A DNA stretch of 64,000 nucleotides from Desarmillaria ectypa (GCA_030407005.1 JAUDYN010000011.1:238501-302500); one strand, 5' to 3'. Shown: positions 33,936-47,675, numbered from the stretch's first letter. Numbers and translations: made by a program. The notes: generated from the letters alone by a model not told the origin.

Positions 33936-35300
33936 TGATGTGCTTGGTAATAGCGAGTGACAAAAGAATTAGGGAATGGCAATGAACACCAATCACACTA
34001 AACCTCTTACTACTCTACACTTAATCACCAATATTGAATTTGGGCAGTTTTGAGTATGATGGAAGCACTCTGCAGACTTCAATAATCAAGTATAATTGTC
34101 TTAAAGATGTTTTATTCATTACTAGTGAGTTTATACAAAGTACTACTCGTACTAGTGGGGTGGGTAAGACACAATTGGATAAGAGTGACTTGGTTTGAGC
34201 TACTGCGCTCGTTCTGACTGAAACTGCTTCAGACTGGTGGTGCTCTTGGCCCTATACTGCTTCCTACAAGTGATAAACACTTGACCAGTCACACTCTTGG
34301 CTGACTAGTGGCACTCTTGGCCTAAGAATAAACTATAACTCTGAGAACTTTGCTTAAACTAACTTTAAAACACTCCAGACCTTTGCAGGACACAACAGTG
34401 ACTCTAATGGACTTCAATTCAATGCAATTCTATGGGTGACTTAGCGACTATTAATCACTTCATCAAGGTTAAGCACAAAAGCCTTTAATTGGGAACACCA
34501 GTTACTACCAGTGAGAGCTCAACTGCAGGGATGGCTTGCCTGCTTTGCATGAGTGCCCATCCCACTACTTATATACTACTGAGGCAGAACTATAAATATC
34601 ATCTGGGTATAGAGTATATTGGTAAGGATTTCTTGGCTAGTCACAAATAATGGTGAATAATCACACAATAGTTGGTCTAGTCTGTTTTCTTTTCAAATAT
34701 TCAGTCTAGAGACTCCACAGTCAGTCTTTCCGCACCCTTGGCACAACTACATGCTCTAGTAACACAGTTATATGGATATCTGGATATTGGTGCTTGTAAC
34801 AGCTATCCAATCATGATCAAGGGTGCAGTCCAGCTCCACTAGCATCGATCATAAGAGATCTATATCGAAATAGTCAGATCTGGGCTCAAGGTTAATCCAT
34901 TCCTAATTTATTTCTAAGTCCTGTTTCAAGATTGCCATGTGACTAGTTATCCTGACTTAGGCATTTATGCCCAGTCTGGGCTGCTAGTGACAGAACTTGA
35001 TGAGATCTGTGTACTCTGCTCCTGATTTTTTTTTTATGTGCTAGTAGCATCCTTCATTTGCTAGTGGCTGTATTTCACTTAGTCCTGCTAGCATTCAAGT
35101 TACTAGTCTGGCTGGCTGGTAGATTTAACCCACTAATGGTGTTGCATCTAAGTCCTGGCTCTACCAGTTGCTTACTGCTTTTAACTATCAGCTCAAAGCC
35201 TCAGCTATAGTCCTCTATGTATCACTAGTATAGGATAGATGTGCAATAGTATTGTTACAAAATTGCAAAATCTAGGTGTGAACACATAGATGATGTATCA
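33936..35300 (-). mobile_element. Long solo LTR (about 1.37 kb), copy 2, inverted
   Basis: Reverse complement of the copy at 5804-7160, with the same TGAT...ATCA ends. Flanking 4-bp repeats are TTGG (33932-33935) and TCGG (35301-35304), differing by one transition of the type expected from CpG decay. It interrupts the integrase reading region of the Gypsy element. Confidence 0.65.
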
Positions 35301-37978
35301 TCGGTCTGTCCATCAGTCTGTGGATAGTAGGCTGTAGATGCATTTTGAATGATATCCAACATCCAATACAGCTCCTTCATGAAGTTTGAGATGAACTGAG
35401 GTCTTCTATCTGATATGATGACCTGAGGCATATCATGTTTGGTGTATACCTGGTCTCAAAGTATTTGAGCCCATCCTTCAGCAGATAGCTCTTTATGGCA
35501 GACTATCAGAATGATTGCTTTTGAGAAATGGTCTACAATGACTAATAGAGCATTATAGCCATCTGACTCAGGGAGTCTGGTGACCATGTTGACCAATATA
35601 TGCATCTATGGACTAGTTGGAATGGTGTTGGGATAGAGAGGAGCAGCTTTAGCTTGCATGTCACTTTTCATTCATTGGCAGGTCTCACAGCCTTTAATGT
35701 ACATTTCGATGTCTTTTCAAAGTTTAGGCCACCAATACTCTTTGAGTACTAGTTTGACAGTTTTGGCTATGCTCAGATGTCCAGCCATAATGTGATCATG
35801 AAAATGTGAGATAATTTCTACTCAGAAGGAATTATCTCAAGAAATGTAGATGTGTCCATTGTAGTACAGGATTCCTTCTTGTTGTATAATACCTCATTCA
35901 TAATCAAATGATTTTAAGATTCCTTGATCCCATTGATTCTTGTACTATGTAGCATCTTTTATCCATGCAGTTTGTTCATCCACTGTGGGCAGGATTAGCA
36001 CTTGGAAGTGCTCTGGGGTCAGGACTATCATATCATGATTGTCCTGCTTTCCTCGGTCATGGTCATCTCATCAACTGAGGAGATCGGCCTTTTTGTTGGC
36101 AACTCCTGCCTTGTGTTGGAGAGTAAAGTGGTACTCAGCTAATTCTGTAACCTATCATGCTTGTTGATGGTTCAACTTCTGAGGTTTATGGAAATATTGG
36201 AGGTTCTGATGATCTGTCCAAATTTCAACTTCTTCTTTAGCGCCCATTAGGTAGTGGTGCCATTCTTCTAGTGCAAGCATTATGGTGAGCAACTCTTTGT
36301 CATAAATCTTGTAGTTGCATTCTGTAGCTGTTAATGCTTTGAACATGAAGGTGACAGCCTCCACTTCCCATTCTGTTTCTGACTCAGAATGGCTCCTATG
36401 GCTCCATCATTTGAGTCAGCTTCCACCCTGAATTTCCCATCATCCAAGGGTATCATGAGGATAACCTTCATTGTTATTTATATTTTGAGCTGCACAAATG
36501 CTTGTTCTTATTCTAGACCCCAACTCCATTTGGCTTTTCCAGTCAGTTGGGTGAGAGGTTGAATGATTTTGGAATAGTCATGTATGAATTTTCAATAGAA
36601 GTTGGTGAATCCAAGGAAAGACTGGAGTTCCTTCTTTTTCTTGGGTGTTGGCCATTTGGAAATCCCTGCTACTTTGACAGGATCCATATGAATTGCATCC
36701 TGACTGATAATAACTCCTAAGTACTCAGTTTCAAGTACTTTGAACTCACATTTCTCAGCCTTAAGAAATAGTTTGTTTTCTCATAGCTGCTGAAGAACTT
36801 GTCATACTATGTTTTGGTGCTCCTCTAATCCTTTGGTGAAGATAAGGATATTGTCAAAATAGATCATTACTTTTCCTCTGGCAATCAAGTCTTTGAATAT
36901 ATCATTCATCATCTACTAAAATGTGGCTGGTGAGTTCATAAGACCAAAGAACATTATGGTGGGCTCAAAGAGCCCTCAGTTTGTTTGAAAGGCAGCTTTT
37001 TCTTTATCTCTGTCTTGAATTCATACATTGTTGTATCCCCATCTAACATCAAGTTTTGAGAAGTACTTTGCTCCTCATAACTTATTGATGAGCTCAGATA
37101 TGAGAGAAAGAGGATAATAATTCTTTATCATCATTTCATTGAGCTTTTGGTAGTCTTGGACAGGATGAAGAGAGCTATCCTTCTTTTTGATGAAGAAGAA
37201 TGAGGATTTTGAGAGATGGATTTGTCCTAAGTTTAAGTTCTCATCCAGAAACTTGTCGAGTTGCTCTTGTTCATTTTGATTGAGAGGATACACTTTACAG
37301 TCTAGGGTAGACTTGGCATTGGAGATTAGTTTGATGGCATGGTCCCAGGGTTTTTGTTCAGGAAGTTCGTCAAAGCTTTCTTTGGAGAATAGATCTCTAA
37401 AGCTGTGATATTGAGGTGGTACTAGTTCCTTGAAAGTCTTCTTCAGCTTTTCAGCATTAGCAGCTGCAGCTAATTCATTGGCATGATGTACTGCTCAGAT
37501 GGCAAGTTCCTCTTGTATATTGATGGCAAGAATGGTTTCTCCTTCCTCTAATTCTTCATCCCACTGGTCTTCATCATTGGAATTAGGGAGTGGGAGGGGT
37601 TGTTTTATGCATGAACAATATGCAAAAATCATCAATCTGGTCTTCTAATTGATTATCAGATTATAATGTTTAAGCCAATCATGGCCTAAATAGACAGTTT
37701 TTGAGCCTAAGTCAGTGACTGCTAGGTTGATTCATTTGGTGTGACTGCCAATGGTCATTCTGAGTTCTACAAACTCAGTAATGTTGCCTGCCTTATTGCA
37801 GGTTCCATCTGTGTTGTATACCAGGATAGGGGTCACAGATTTTCAAGTGTCAAGTTTGTATTGTCAAATGTATAACCAATTGATGGAACTACCAGTGTAT
37901 CTGCTATCAAGCAATACCCTGGTCAACAGGGATTTCTTTCCTGTGCAGAGGGCCAATTGTACATCCACCAAAAAGTCC

Positions 37979-38393
37979 TGTTATGATTTTTTCTTTTATC
38001 TTATCTGATCAAGTCATATCTATGACACATCCTATCTAATCAGCTGTTATCTCAACAATCTTCACTTCATATTAACATACTCACTGACAACCATCCTAAT
38101 TCACATCACTTGTCACTCTTGTTTACTCTTATTGGACCATGATCCATCCAACTACAACACTGTTCTCTCATTGATTATACCTTTTCATCTATTAATAATA
38201 CCATACTTTTAATATATAAGTAGAATAGTATTCACCATTGTACTCTATCTTTCAACTAAATTGCAATCATATACCTTTTACTACACTACACTAAAGACCA
38301 AGCCTGACTCTCTATTATGGGTGATTGTCTGAATGCAAGACAGCCCAGAGAGCAGCTTATGTCCCAAGTCATGTGTTAGACAGGGTTGTAACA
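37979..38393 (+). mobile_element. Solo LTR, 415 bp, decayed relative of 4557-4978
   Basis: Begins TGTTA and ends TAACA, with the 5-bp duplication AGTCC on both sides (37974-37978, 38394-38398). It aligns with the reverse complement of 4557-4978 but many C/G positions are T/A and CpG is gone. A TATA-like box (atatataagtag, about 38210) gives the orientation. Confidence 0.85.
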
Positions 38394-39458
38394 AGTCCCT
38401 TTCTGTACTTTTGGCTCCTTGAATGTACCATATTGGTTCACAGAGTTTGTAGAGCTGTTCTCAAGATTGGCCCCCTCTGGTCTTTAAGCTCCTGATAAGC
38501 TCATCAGTTATCTTCCCAAGTCATTTGGGATGAACCCATGTGGAGAGAGCTGCTTTGGCAATAGCCAAGTTCTTGGCAGTTCAAACTGTGCATAGAGTCC
38601 AATTGATCCCAAAGGGTTTGTACCAAATGTGATCAGGTTCCCTTGTGACTGACAGGTTTTTTGGAAGTCAATACCCTCTTGTTAGGGAGTGTCAGATTTT
38701 AGGTTTGTTGATTCTTCCATAGCAGAAAGGAAGTGTTGTCTTCTTCATCAGGTACTTCAATGATGGTAGTGGTTCTGTGAATCTGCCCCCTCTTTACTGC
38801 CTGTGTGCTAGCAGGTTTCTGAGTGTGGGATATCTCCTGTTCATCAGCTGGCACTGCCTCCAATGGAGTTTGAACAATGGCCTGCACATTGGAAACAGCA
38901 TCCTTTTGCCTTTTGTTGATCAATCTCCATCAGCTTCCTGCTCCCCCCATAGGTTGTTCATTAGCCTGTTGAATTATCCTGGTTGGGAATGGTTGGGGCT
39001 GTTGGCTTTGGTGCTGAGTATTCTATCATCCCAGTGGCAGTTTTGCTGCTGGGTTGATTATGAGGGGGTGGATGTGGTAAAGAACCCATTATGCATTGAG
39101 AACTCCTCTGAGAAATTCATGAAGTGGGCCTGAGGACAGGGGAGGTTTTCTTGGACTTTGATGTTCAGACTTGTGGCTGCCTACTCTTGTGGCTGTTGGT
39201 CATTGGAGGACATGAAGAGGGTGTCAAGAAGGGTGGGGAGGAAGTCAGGGTTGAGGATTTCTTTGTTGTCATAGACATGCTCTAATCTCTTCTTCATAAG
39301 CTAGTATGAATAAAATGGTGAATATCACCAGTAGAATAGTGCTGCTGATAGCAGTGCCAAGGGTTATCAATTGCTGGGGTTTTCATTCTTCTAGCATATG
39401 TTTTGGTTGCTTCATTGCATCTAGTGGTGATGAAGCAGTTGAGAATCTTCCAACTAAT

Positions 39459-39830
39459 GTTAGGACCTTGTTTACATGTGATCTTGGGATCAGACATGAC
39501 TCTCAGGCTGTCTCATGTTCAGACAATCACCCTAGTTGAGAGTATGGTTTAGATCTTTGGATAAGCATATAAGAGTATATGGATTAAGTTTAGTTGGAAG
39601 ATGCAGAATATACATGATGAGTGTGCTACTTATATACTAAAACTGGAGACTAATAATAGTAATGTCCAAATGGTTATGGTGTATGAACCACATGTTTGTG
39701 GATGGTCAGATGATGATAAATGATGACAGTGTGAGTGAATCAATAATGGTTATCAATAAACTAACAATATTATGTGAATATGGTGATATAATGTTTTTGA
39801 TAAGATAAGGAAAATGGAAAAATCATAATA
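39459..39830 (-). repeat. 5' LTR of the complete Gypsy element
   Basis: Pairs with 32514-32896. A TATA-like box on the minus strand (from plus-strand tgctacttatatact, about 39630) fits transcription leftwards into gag. Confidence 0.8.
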
Positions 39831-39835
39831 TCTGG

Positions 39836-40776
39836 TTACAGCATTGTTATCAGACCAACTCAGTATAGATTGCTGTGACACTCTTATACCTCATGACTTT
39901 CATTGTTTCAGGCCTGAATACTAAAGGGAAACCACACAGACATCATATTACAAGTACTTATTATTAGCATACCTGAATATGTATATAAGTAGGTGAAGCT
40001 GTGGTTTTAAAGCCCCAGCTTCAGACTTATGTTTATTCTCCTGACAACTTACTCTGATCTCCCTCTTTGCAAACTAAGCACTTAGTCATCTGACAAGCTG
40101 CCATCTATTGTCTATACTAAAGGTGACTGCCTGAATGTGAAGCAGCCTTGGTGTCTGACCTTATTTGTCAAGTCAGCCACTAATATGCAGAGTAATGTAC
40201 AACTCTAAGATCATTGGAATAGTCTTAAACCATTACAGATTTTGTGTGAACTCATGTCAGAGTCTATAGTTATTAGTTTATGATAAGACTCTTCACTTGC
40301 AAAAAAAAGATATGCAACTATTAAGCTGTATACAGAAGACTATAAATCAACTCATAATTGCAACTCTGACATTACCTATTGATATCATAATTGATAATCA
40401 TTCATGCTGCCTAAGAATAAACATACAACATGGATCATTCAGACATGGGCAAGACAAGCTAGTTTTATTTTTAAAAGCTTGCAGAACCAATTTACAAGCC
40501 CCCAGTTTCTCAGTGTTATCTTGAAGGAACTCTGCCGCTTTACATTGTCACAAGCTGGTTTTCGCATTTAGATCCGGGCCGGCCCTAGAGATCTGATAAG
40601 AAAGATGAAATGATAACTGATGGTATTGATACTACTAGTAAATACGTGATGTGAGATAAAGAAAAGACGTGAAATAGATACTGGCACATATACTTTGCTA
40701 CACATGATGACGAGAGCATAAAGAGGAATATATAGAGAACACAAGTCCAGCACGAGTGCAACAAGAAAAACGGAGA
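39836..40776. other. AT-rich repeat remnant, no gene
   Basis: Transposon-like and CpG-poor up to about 40560, where composition changes sharply to normal genomic sequence. A segment at about 39990-40180 (a tatataagtagg box, then gactgcctgaatgtgaagcag) resembles the 3' part of the 415-bp solo LTR family. The last 200 bp is the ATG13 3' side. Confidence 0.4.
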
Positions 40777-42806
40777 TCAGCCTCGTCTGTGATCATCATC
40801 AAACTCCATTTTCCCAATCACCTCTTGCGATCCCTGGCTCGCAGCTGAACCGTATCTCGGGCGCACAAACCCCCCCATCCGAATCCCAATTGGACTCTCC
40901 CTCCCACGATTTTCAGGGCTATCAGTCTTCTTCCTCCGGATGCTCCCCTCAATCCCTCCCAGGCCTTCCAGGCTCGCAAGGAATGTCTCGTTCATCTTCC
41001 GAAGCTTCTCGTCCACTTCTCCTTCACTCGTTAGCATAGCACCAGGCGGTGAAATCATTTCCTGCTTTAACAGTAACCCACCCTCTTCCTTCTGTGGCGG
41101 GGGTAGTTCCGGAAATGCTTGACGCGGGGACTGCGAGTGCAGTCTATGTCTCCCACTCAATGGCTTCCTTGCATCAATATCCTGCACGAACGTCGAGATC
41201 TCGTCGTCATCCGTGTTAGTGCTCAGGAATGACGCGCTCCCGACTTTCTCGTTCCCGCTGCCGCTACCCTCACTTCCTGCACCCAATGATGGCGCATATC
41301 GATGGCCGAAACTGCTTGAGTAACGCTTCCTAGGGGGCATAGGTTGTTTCGGGCTATCCGATTCTTCGCTTCGCAGGCTTGATGGTGCAAAAGGGGGTGA
41401 ACCGCGGCTTGCGAGGCCTATGGGTGATAGAGAAACCGGTGGCCGGTTCATCGTCGGAGATCGCGTAGGGCCTAGCGTCGGCAGATTCGCTATACCTACA
41501 GAAGATAGCGATCCTCCCACACCGCCTCCAACTGAGGCGCTGCTTCCCCCAAGGCTACCGCCTGAAGGTGATACAGATGCTAGAGTGTTGGTCTTGAATG
41601 GATGCACCGGGTTGATACTTGGACGACGGATAGCGAGAGGAGCTGATGGGAGATCTGCCGTGCTGCTTCGGCCGGTGCTCTCCTTTCGCAGACGCGCTAC
41701 TAAGGAGAGTCCAGATGGCGGTCGGCTGCTGTTATCGGTGAGCGACCCAGACACGGAACCGGGAGGTAAAGGTATGTTCCTCGGACTACCACTGATTATC
41801 GATTGAGGTCGTGAGGAGGAGGAAGGCAAGACGAATCGGTCCGCAATAGAAATACTTGTTGGAGGAGACCTAGGGAGGGATGTTCGGATGGGGAGGCTGC
41901 TACCTGGTGAGCCTGTTATCGAGTCCCGCTGAAGATTCTTGGTCAGTGTTGGCACAAATTCTGGACCTTCCGAGAGAAAACGCGACGAAAGGAGGGATTC
42001 CAAGTCATCCACCCGAAAATGGGGCGTCGTCAGATACGTCGCAGACAGCGAAAGTGTGCCCATGGGGTGGGATACAGGTGCAAATACGTGTGTCTTGCTG
42101 GGAAGAGGGGCAGCGCCTATCGCTGGCGACGCATCTGATGATAAAGGATGAGATCAATACTTGGCGTGAAATGTGAAAGACATACCGAAGCCTAGAATGA
42201 AGCCAGAATCACCCGGCGCCTGTGTTCGCACCCGCAATTGGACATTAAGGCTCCCATTACCTGCCCCGCGTCTCCGGAGCCGCTTGCACAGTTTCCATGT
42301 GGGCAGGATACGCAGCAGACTGTACAAGCTGCGAAAGAGTGGTATGCCATGCTTGTACACCGTGGATAGTGCGACGTCTGAGCCTTCGTCCTCGCTAATA
42401 TGGCGAGTATTAAAGGCGAGTACCCAGCTCTCGAGCAGAATGTACTTGGGCGTCGGCTTCATCTGCAGCCTGGATGAATCTGGCGACAGGTAGACAAGGA
42501 CCTGGTTGCTGCTCAGCTCTGGTACAGACAGAAGTACCTGGATTTCCAGTGGTGGTGGTGGAGATATCGACACTGACTTAAACTTGTCGCGAATTTCCTT
42601 CGGAAACATATCAGAGTCGTGCGTCTCCAGATTGAACTACAACTCTGTTAGTATTCAGTAGCATACAGACATTTCTGGCGCACCCATTTGTCGACCTTGG
42701 ACTGCAATCGCGACTCAGCGGTCGTTCTAGCATCGCTAACGACGTAAAACAGTTTGGTATAGAAGTGCAACGCAATCTGGTCGGCCTTCTGGTTGTCATT
42801 GGGCAT
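40777..42806 (-). CDS. ATG13: Autophagy protein 13 (Atg1 complex subunit)
   Basis: Exons 42684-42806, 42186-42636 and 40777-42134 join in frame across GT-AG introns of 47 and 51 bp; 643 aa. The N-terminal HORMA domain is clear: ADQIALHFYTKLFYVVSDAR, KVDKWFNLET, LLESWVLAFNTR, YKHGIPLFRSLYSLLRILPT, and the VSHPMGTLSLSATYL strand. The C-terminal 350 residues are low-complexity, rich in Ser, Pro and Gly, as in other fungal Atg13, where this part binds Atg1 and Atg17 and is phosphorylated by TORC1. Its role is assembly of the initiation complex at the pre-autophagosomal site. The gene is convergent with ECM14, separated by the 9-kb transposon block. Confidence 0.92.
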
Positions 42807-44735
42807 CGTTGGTAAGGAAATCAAGATATTATGCGTGCAGAGTCATTTCTAGAGCGTTCAGACTGGATATAAAGGAGAAATGCGACGGAGGGATGGTGGT
42901 AAGATGGTAAAATGCTGGGGTCCGCGAGGGTACCACACAAAGGTCTGATTACTTAAGCCGTGCCCAAGCACGACTCCACGTGGCTGTGGCGTGCGCCATA
43001 TTCCTTCATCTTCACGCTTAGGATTGCCTTAGGATTCCTACTGTAATTACCGCAGTAAATTACAGGTAATAATGATTAGCCTGAGGGGTAAGAATATGTC
43101 CTCAATTTTCTTTCGCTTCAGCGAATTTACTGCCGGCTCGTACTTGTGATTTACCTGTGTTTGTTATTCAGGCCATCAGCTGTAGTAGATGGCGCCCTTA
43201 AGAATCAGATTTGGTAAGAAATACACCGAGGATATAAGAGTGAACCCCAAGGCCGACCCTGTCAACTACTCCTTTCCCTGATTGACGCCTTATGACATTC
43301 AAAATGGCAGTTTTTGGTAGATCTAGTCTCAAACCTCGAACTACTTACTTTCTGGGTGCTTCTACTGTGCTTATTTCTGGAGGATCGTAGACCCCCTAGG
43401 TTCTGGCATAATGAAGATACTTCGCCTCCAAGCCCCCCTCTAGAGCATTCCGATGATTACCATTTACCTTCAAGGTATCTCAGCCTTATTAACGGGACAA
43501 TGAACCACAATTCGCCAAGCTATTGTTTTGATCTTCGACGATTTGAGAATGAGAATACTATGCTGTCAGAGAGCATCTCTCGTTGTTCTCTAAGGTTTTC
43601 GAACCAAGCTGGCCCCACTTCGCTTGCTGAAACGCTTCATGTCTGCAACGTTCGTGGGTGCACGACAGCCCTCAGACCTCGAGGATTGACAAGGCTCCTC
43701 CTATATTGTATCAACGCCTTCATGTTCAGTCTCCCCATCGGGGCTGCAATTCGGGCTTGGGCTTTTTATTGTTGTGATCCGACTACATAAGGCATCGCAC
43801 CCTTGGTGTTGGAAAGGGTCGTTCCCTCCACTCGGTTCTATCCATCAAATGATTCAAACATTCCTCAGTGTAGCTAAGGACCAGTCTCCGACATCTTGAC
43901 TCTGAATTCGACGATGCTCAGGCTTCCTGGAAAGCAATTCGCTCCACATGGAAGGCTCCTCGCGCGCATAAAGAAATTTATCGCGCTATGGAACTGTACA
44001 ATACGAGTTGTGCTGCTTAAGTCTTGAAAGGTTCTTTGCAAAAATAGCGATTGTGCAATGGAATCACCGTCAGCCGAGAACGTTACAATAGCTTTGCTCA
44101 AACATTCGCCGTAAGCAGACGGGGTTTGATACGCTTTCCCACCTGGAAGAATAAAATAATAGACATGATGGTCAAGCACTCGTATCTTGTCGAACACAGC
44201 CAACCGAGCACTGAACACCTCGTATATGATACTGGTATGGCGTCTCACATAAATTTCCTGTAGTGATCCTGACGTTTTGGTAGGAACCTAGATGTACCCA
44301 ATCATTCCTGAGCTCACTCAGGAGATACAATTTTGGCGACGCCAAGTAAAGATCGTGCGCAACTTGGGTGATGCAAATGCAAGTTGAGCAACTAAAGATC
44401 GGTTTGTACGCGTAGGTAAGAAATATTTGGTTTTCAGCACAACAGAAATAGGTTTATCTCATATCACGAGAAGAAGTACAGGAATGCCAAACGCGCATTT
44501 ACTAGATATGCCGACGATGCGACGCTGAAGGATCAGACACGGGCCAGCATCTATGATTTTAATATCAGCGTTGCTGTTGTGATTTAATCGCAGCTCATAA
44601 CCTGAAGCATAACTTACCTAGTAGAAAGTCCGCTTCGGCGCACGGCAAAGTTTCCACCACTCATTGCTCTGGTCCCTCCGTGGCTAATTGGTTCAAAAGC
44701 ATGAGCACCGAGTTAATCAAAGCCCGGAAGATGAC
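42807..44735. other. No supported gene (1.9 kb)
   Basis: A plus-strand open frame of 158 codons (43314-43790) starting MVDLVSNLELLTFWVLLLCL has a hydrophobic start, but no domain, intron or second copy supports it. The rest shows only short open stretches. Confidence 0.3.
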
Positions 44736-45066
44736 TCAAACCTTGTTACTCTCATTTGAAACATCTGTGCATACCAAGACTTAGTGCGAATGCAGGGTAA
44801 AAAAAAAAATCAAATTACTCACGAGCCTTGATACATTCCCAGGTGCAAGTAACACCCATACCGTACTTGGAATCATCAAAATACATCGTGCAATAGCCAA
44901 GGAGTGCATATTGCTTGGTTGGCATATACACTTCCCCAGCCTTCCAGACGTCAATGCAAGTCTGGATGGGAAGGTTGCCACACTCCGGCTCGTTGAACTT
45001 GGGAGGGCCCCCTTGTTCGACGCGCTGCCTTCGTTCGTTAGATAGAGCTTGGAGGATATTAGACAT
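44736..45066 (-). CDS. Small Cys-containing protein of unknown function (90 aa)
   Basis: Exons 44823-45066 and 44736-44764 join in frame across a 58-bp intron (GTGAGT donor, CACAG acceptor), giving 90 aa. It starts MSNILQALSNERRQRVEQGG and has five Cys (PECGNLPIQTCIDVW, GYCTMYFDD, VTCTWECIKA), with no signal peptide. The length and Cys pattern recall small intracellular proteins; no family was recognised. Further 3' exons are possible because the second exon ends soon after a potential donor. Confidence 0.45.
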
Positions 45067-46838
45067 TAGTGGCTATATGGACAGCATTCGGTGAAGCTGC
45101 CCCCTTGTTATAAACCTCAGAAATGCGGTAATTAATAGCATGCCTAGATGTCGTGTCGAGGGCATGTGTCTTTGCCACTAGAGCTCACGTCACTCAGTAG
45201 GTCATCGTTAGCTGGATCGGAGTCGAATAGGCTGCGCAGAGTACCAGCCTAGGGATGGAGCCTCCAAAGCCGTCCGAAAATAAACCCAAGAATTTACTGT
45301 GAACTAGCAGCTCTTTTGCGCGAATAGGAGAATGCAGGACCTATTTGGTACAGAAAAACATCGAAGAAGACCAGAAATTCTAGGCTTTCGTGTTTTCCCC
45401 CCGAGGGACCATACGAGTGTCTATGTTCGCCTAATACGAGCAAATACACCCTGGAAGAATTGGAGCGTCAATCTTTTATTGAACAGCCAATTCAATTCTT
45501 CATTCATTCCCAAACTCCTGAGGCTCGTGTAAACAATCCATAAGCATATTTGTCGCACATTTCTTCGAAGTCTGAATTGCTCTGCAGGCCAATTACTGTT
45601 CACTTGGCTATTTTCGCCGCGCGCGCTCTGTGACACACATAGTCCATCCCAGAGAAGAAGTCAAGGGATGATGTGAAGTATCACAGTGGATAGACGCGCA
45701 ACGGAGACTAGAGGACAGCCTCGGCCTAACCCCGGGTCCGATAATCGATAGCCAGCGTGCTATTCGAAGGAAGGAGGGGTGTTCGATATGATGTACTCCG
45801 CGAACCTCGTGGATGCAAATATAGCATACTCTATGCCAAATGAGCTCGAAAGTTACGACCAGAGAGTCTTGATCATACTGATCATCATTATGAAGGTGCT
45901 TCCGTGCGGTGGAAATTAAAATCTGGGTCGGGAGCGTTTCATTGATGCTGGGGGCGATTTGGGCTCGTGTCCTTTCCTAGGCAGGGACTCCGACCAATCA
46001 GTAAATGGAATTCCGAGACGGAAGCTGTTCATCCAGAACACAACTCGGTCATCGTCGCCACATCACAGCAGTCGTCCCAAGAGGTTACGAACTTGAGTCG
46101 TGTATTCCTTCCAGGGTTACCAAGACGCATACATCTCCTCCGCAATATGCTCAAAGAAGTGCAACAGAATGAAAATCGCGTTCAGTCGAGGCTGGCCCCA
46201 GGAAAATGAGTAGTATCAGCTTCTGATAGCTTTAGAAAGTCGACATCAGTACCAGTGTACCAAATCTGAACTGTTATCGATGCCACTGTTACCGTCAGTT
46301 AGTCAACAACGAATCACGTGGTCGCCACCACACATAGGGCGCCAACGAGAGCACTTCGGACTCAGTAATATCGTCTTGAGATAATTCCGACCACTGACCA
46401 CAGAGAGCATCTAACTTTCCCAAAAAGATCACCCTTTGGAATCCCTGACAAGATTTCTCAGCCGCTCCAATGCAGAAGACGCGAATAGCCAGGAAGATTC
46501 AGGCTCGCAAGGGAGTACTTGTGTGAAACGTCACAGCTCGAATAGGTGTTTCCAGTACTCTCGACTTTCGCTTCAGACTTCGCATCGCCTTACAAGCCAT
46601 GACGGCAATGGAAACCAGAGAAGGCGAAATAAGTTCTCCCGTTGTACGGGCGAATCAATGACTTTTGTGGACGGCCCGTAGTTCCGAGCCTGTAATGAAA
46701 TCCTGTCTACTAGTTCCAGAAATAGCCCAATAGCCGTCCAGATCCGAAGATTTGATACTTGGAGACCTGAGGTCCAGACTGTCATGAGTCAGAGTTGCTT
46801 CACTGATTATTACAGGGTCATACCAATTTGATAGGCCA

Positions 46839-46868
46839 AGGAAGGAAGGAAGGAAGGAAGGAAGGAAG
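46839..46868. repeat. (GGAA)n microsatellite
   Basis: About seven perfect copies of the tetranucleotide GGAA. Simple repeat; no function inferred. Confidence 0.9.
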
Positions 46869-47464
46869 TTTTATTAGTTGTCGGTGCTCCTGAACAGAAA
46901 CGTAACGACGTCCGTTCTACAGGTAGCTATCTACGAAGTGCACTTTACTAACGTTAGTGAAGCCAGGCAGATGTCTGGCTGCTACGGGACCGAACCAATC
47001 CCATGCTCTGCCGCTTTGGTCAAGTCCCGTCATGATTGCTCCCTCACGGCCTCGGCAATGGGATGGTGAAAGTATATTGTCAGTACATAGGAATTGTCTT
47101 CAATAAGAAAAACATATCATGCAGGAATCGGCCCGGGGTTGTAGATTCTACAAAGCCATCTGTCAGTCGATGAAACAGAGTTTCTGGCGAAACCTATCCA
47201 ATCAAGATCACAGACGTATTCGGCGTACTCATCCCGTGCCTCCGAGCCCATCCTAAAAAATACTCAACCACTCGACCATTGGTAGTGCGTACACATTTGA
47301 TGTCCCGCTGTAAGACAGTGAAATTCCAAGGTCACCGGTTCCTCGCATGACGGCGTTGTGAAGGGGGTGCACTGAAACGCATGGCAGAAGGTGAAGTGAC
47401 AAGGAGTGGAATGGGAAGTCGACGGGGTAGACATCAGTGAGGTGTGATGAGTGGGAGAGACCCG

Positions 47465-47675
47465 GCGTCGTGAAGTGTGTTGGCAATGCGACGCAAAATG
47501 AACACAGTACAAGGGTAACCAATAAATCGTGTTATGAGGGCTCTGCTGTCGCTGAGGGCGTCGCAGCGTGGAGTGCGTACGACAGCACATCCTTCGTCGT
47601 AGTGTCCTGGCGATGCAACGGAAAGCGAGCACAGTACGAGGAAAATACGAGGGCTCTACCGTTGCTGGCCAATCA
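47465..47675. repeat. Imperfect tandem duplication
   Basis: Two units share order and wording: ggcaatgcgacgcaaaatga then cacagtacaagg then gagggctctgctgtcgct (about 47480-47553), and ggcgatgcaacggaaagcga then cacagtacgagg then gagggctctaccgttgct (about 47608-47668). Roughly 80 percent alike by eye. Confidence 0.55.

Larger units (their letters stand above)
32514..39830 (-). mobile_element. Complete but dead Ty3/Gypsy chromovirus with two nested LTRs
   Basis: The element is bounded by LTRs 32514-32896 and 39459-39830 and by the 5-bp duplication TCTGG (32509-32513, 39831-39835). Read leftwards it has gag (about 39250-38400, with VKRGQIHRTTTIIEVPDEED), protease (about 38000-37650), RT (37300-36700, FFIKKKDSSLHPVQDYQKLN), RNase H (36400-36155, KIYDKELLTIMLALEEW), integrase (36000-33300) and a polypurine tract before the 3' LTR. 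Many stops and frame changes make it non-autonomous. It carries a 1.37-kb LTR (33936-35300) in integrase and a 415-bp solo LTR (37979-38393) in the gag/protease region. It fills the space between the convergent 3' ends of ECM14 and ATG13. Confidence 0.85.

Noticed and set aside
40940..42176. Plus-strand frames opposite ATG13, up to 128 codons
   Set aside because: Composition mirrors the Ser/Pro-rich ATG13 tail; no independent support.
43314..43790. 158-codon plus-strand frame with hydrophobic start
   Set aside because: No domain, intron or homologous copy in the window; left as an uncertain stretch.
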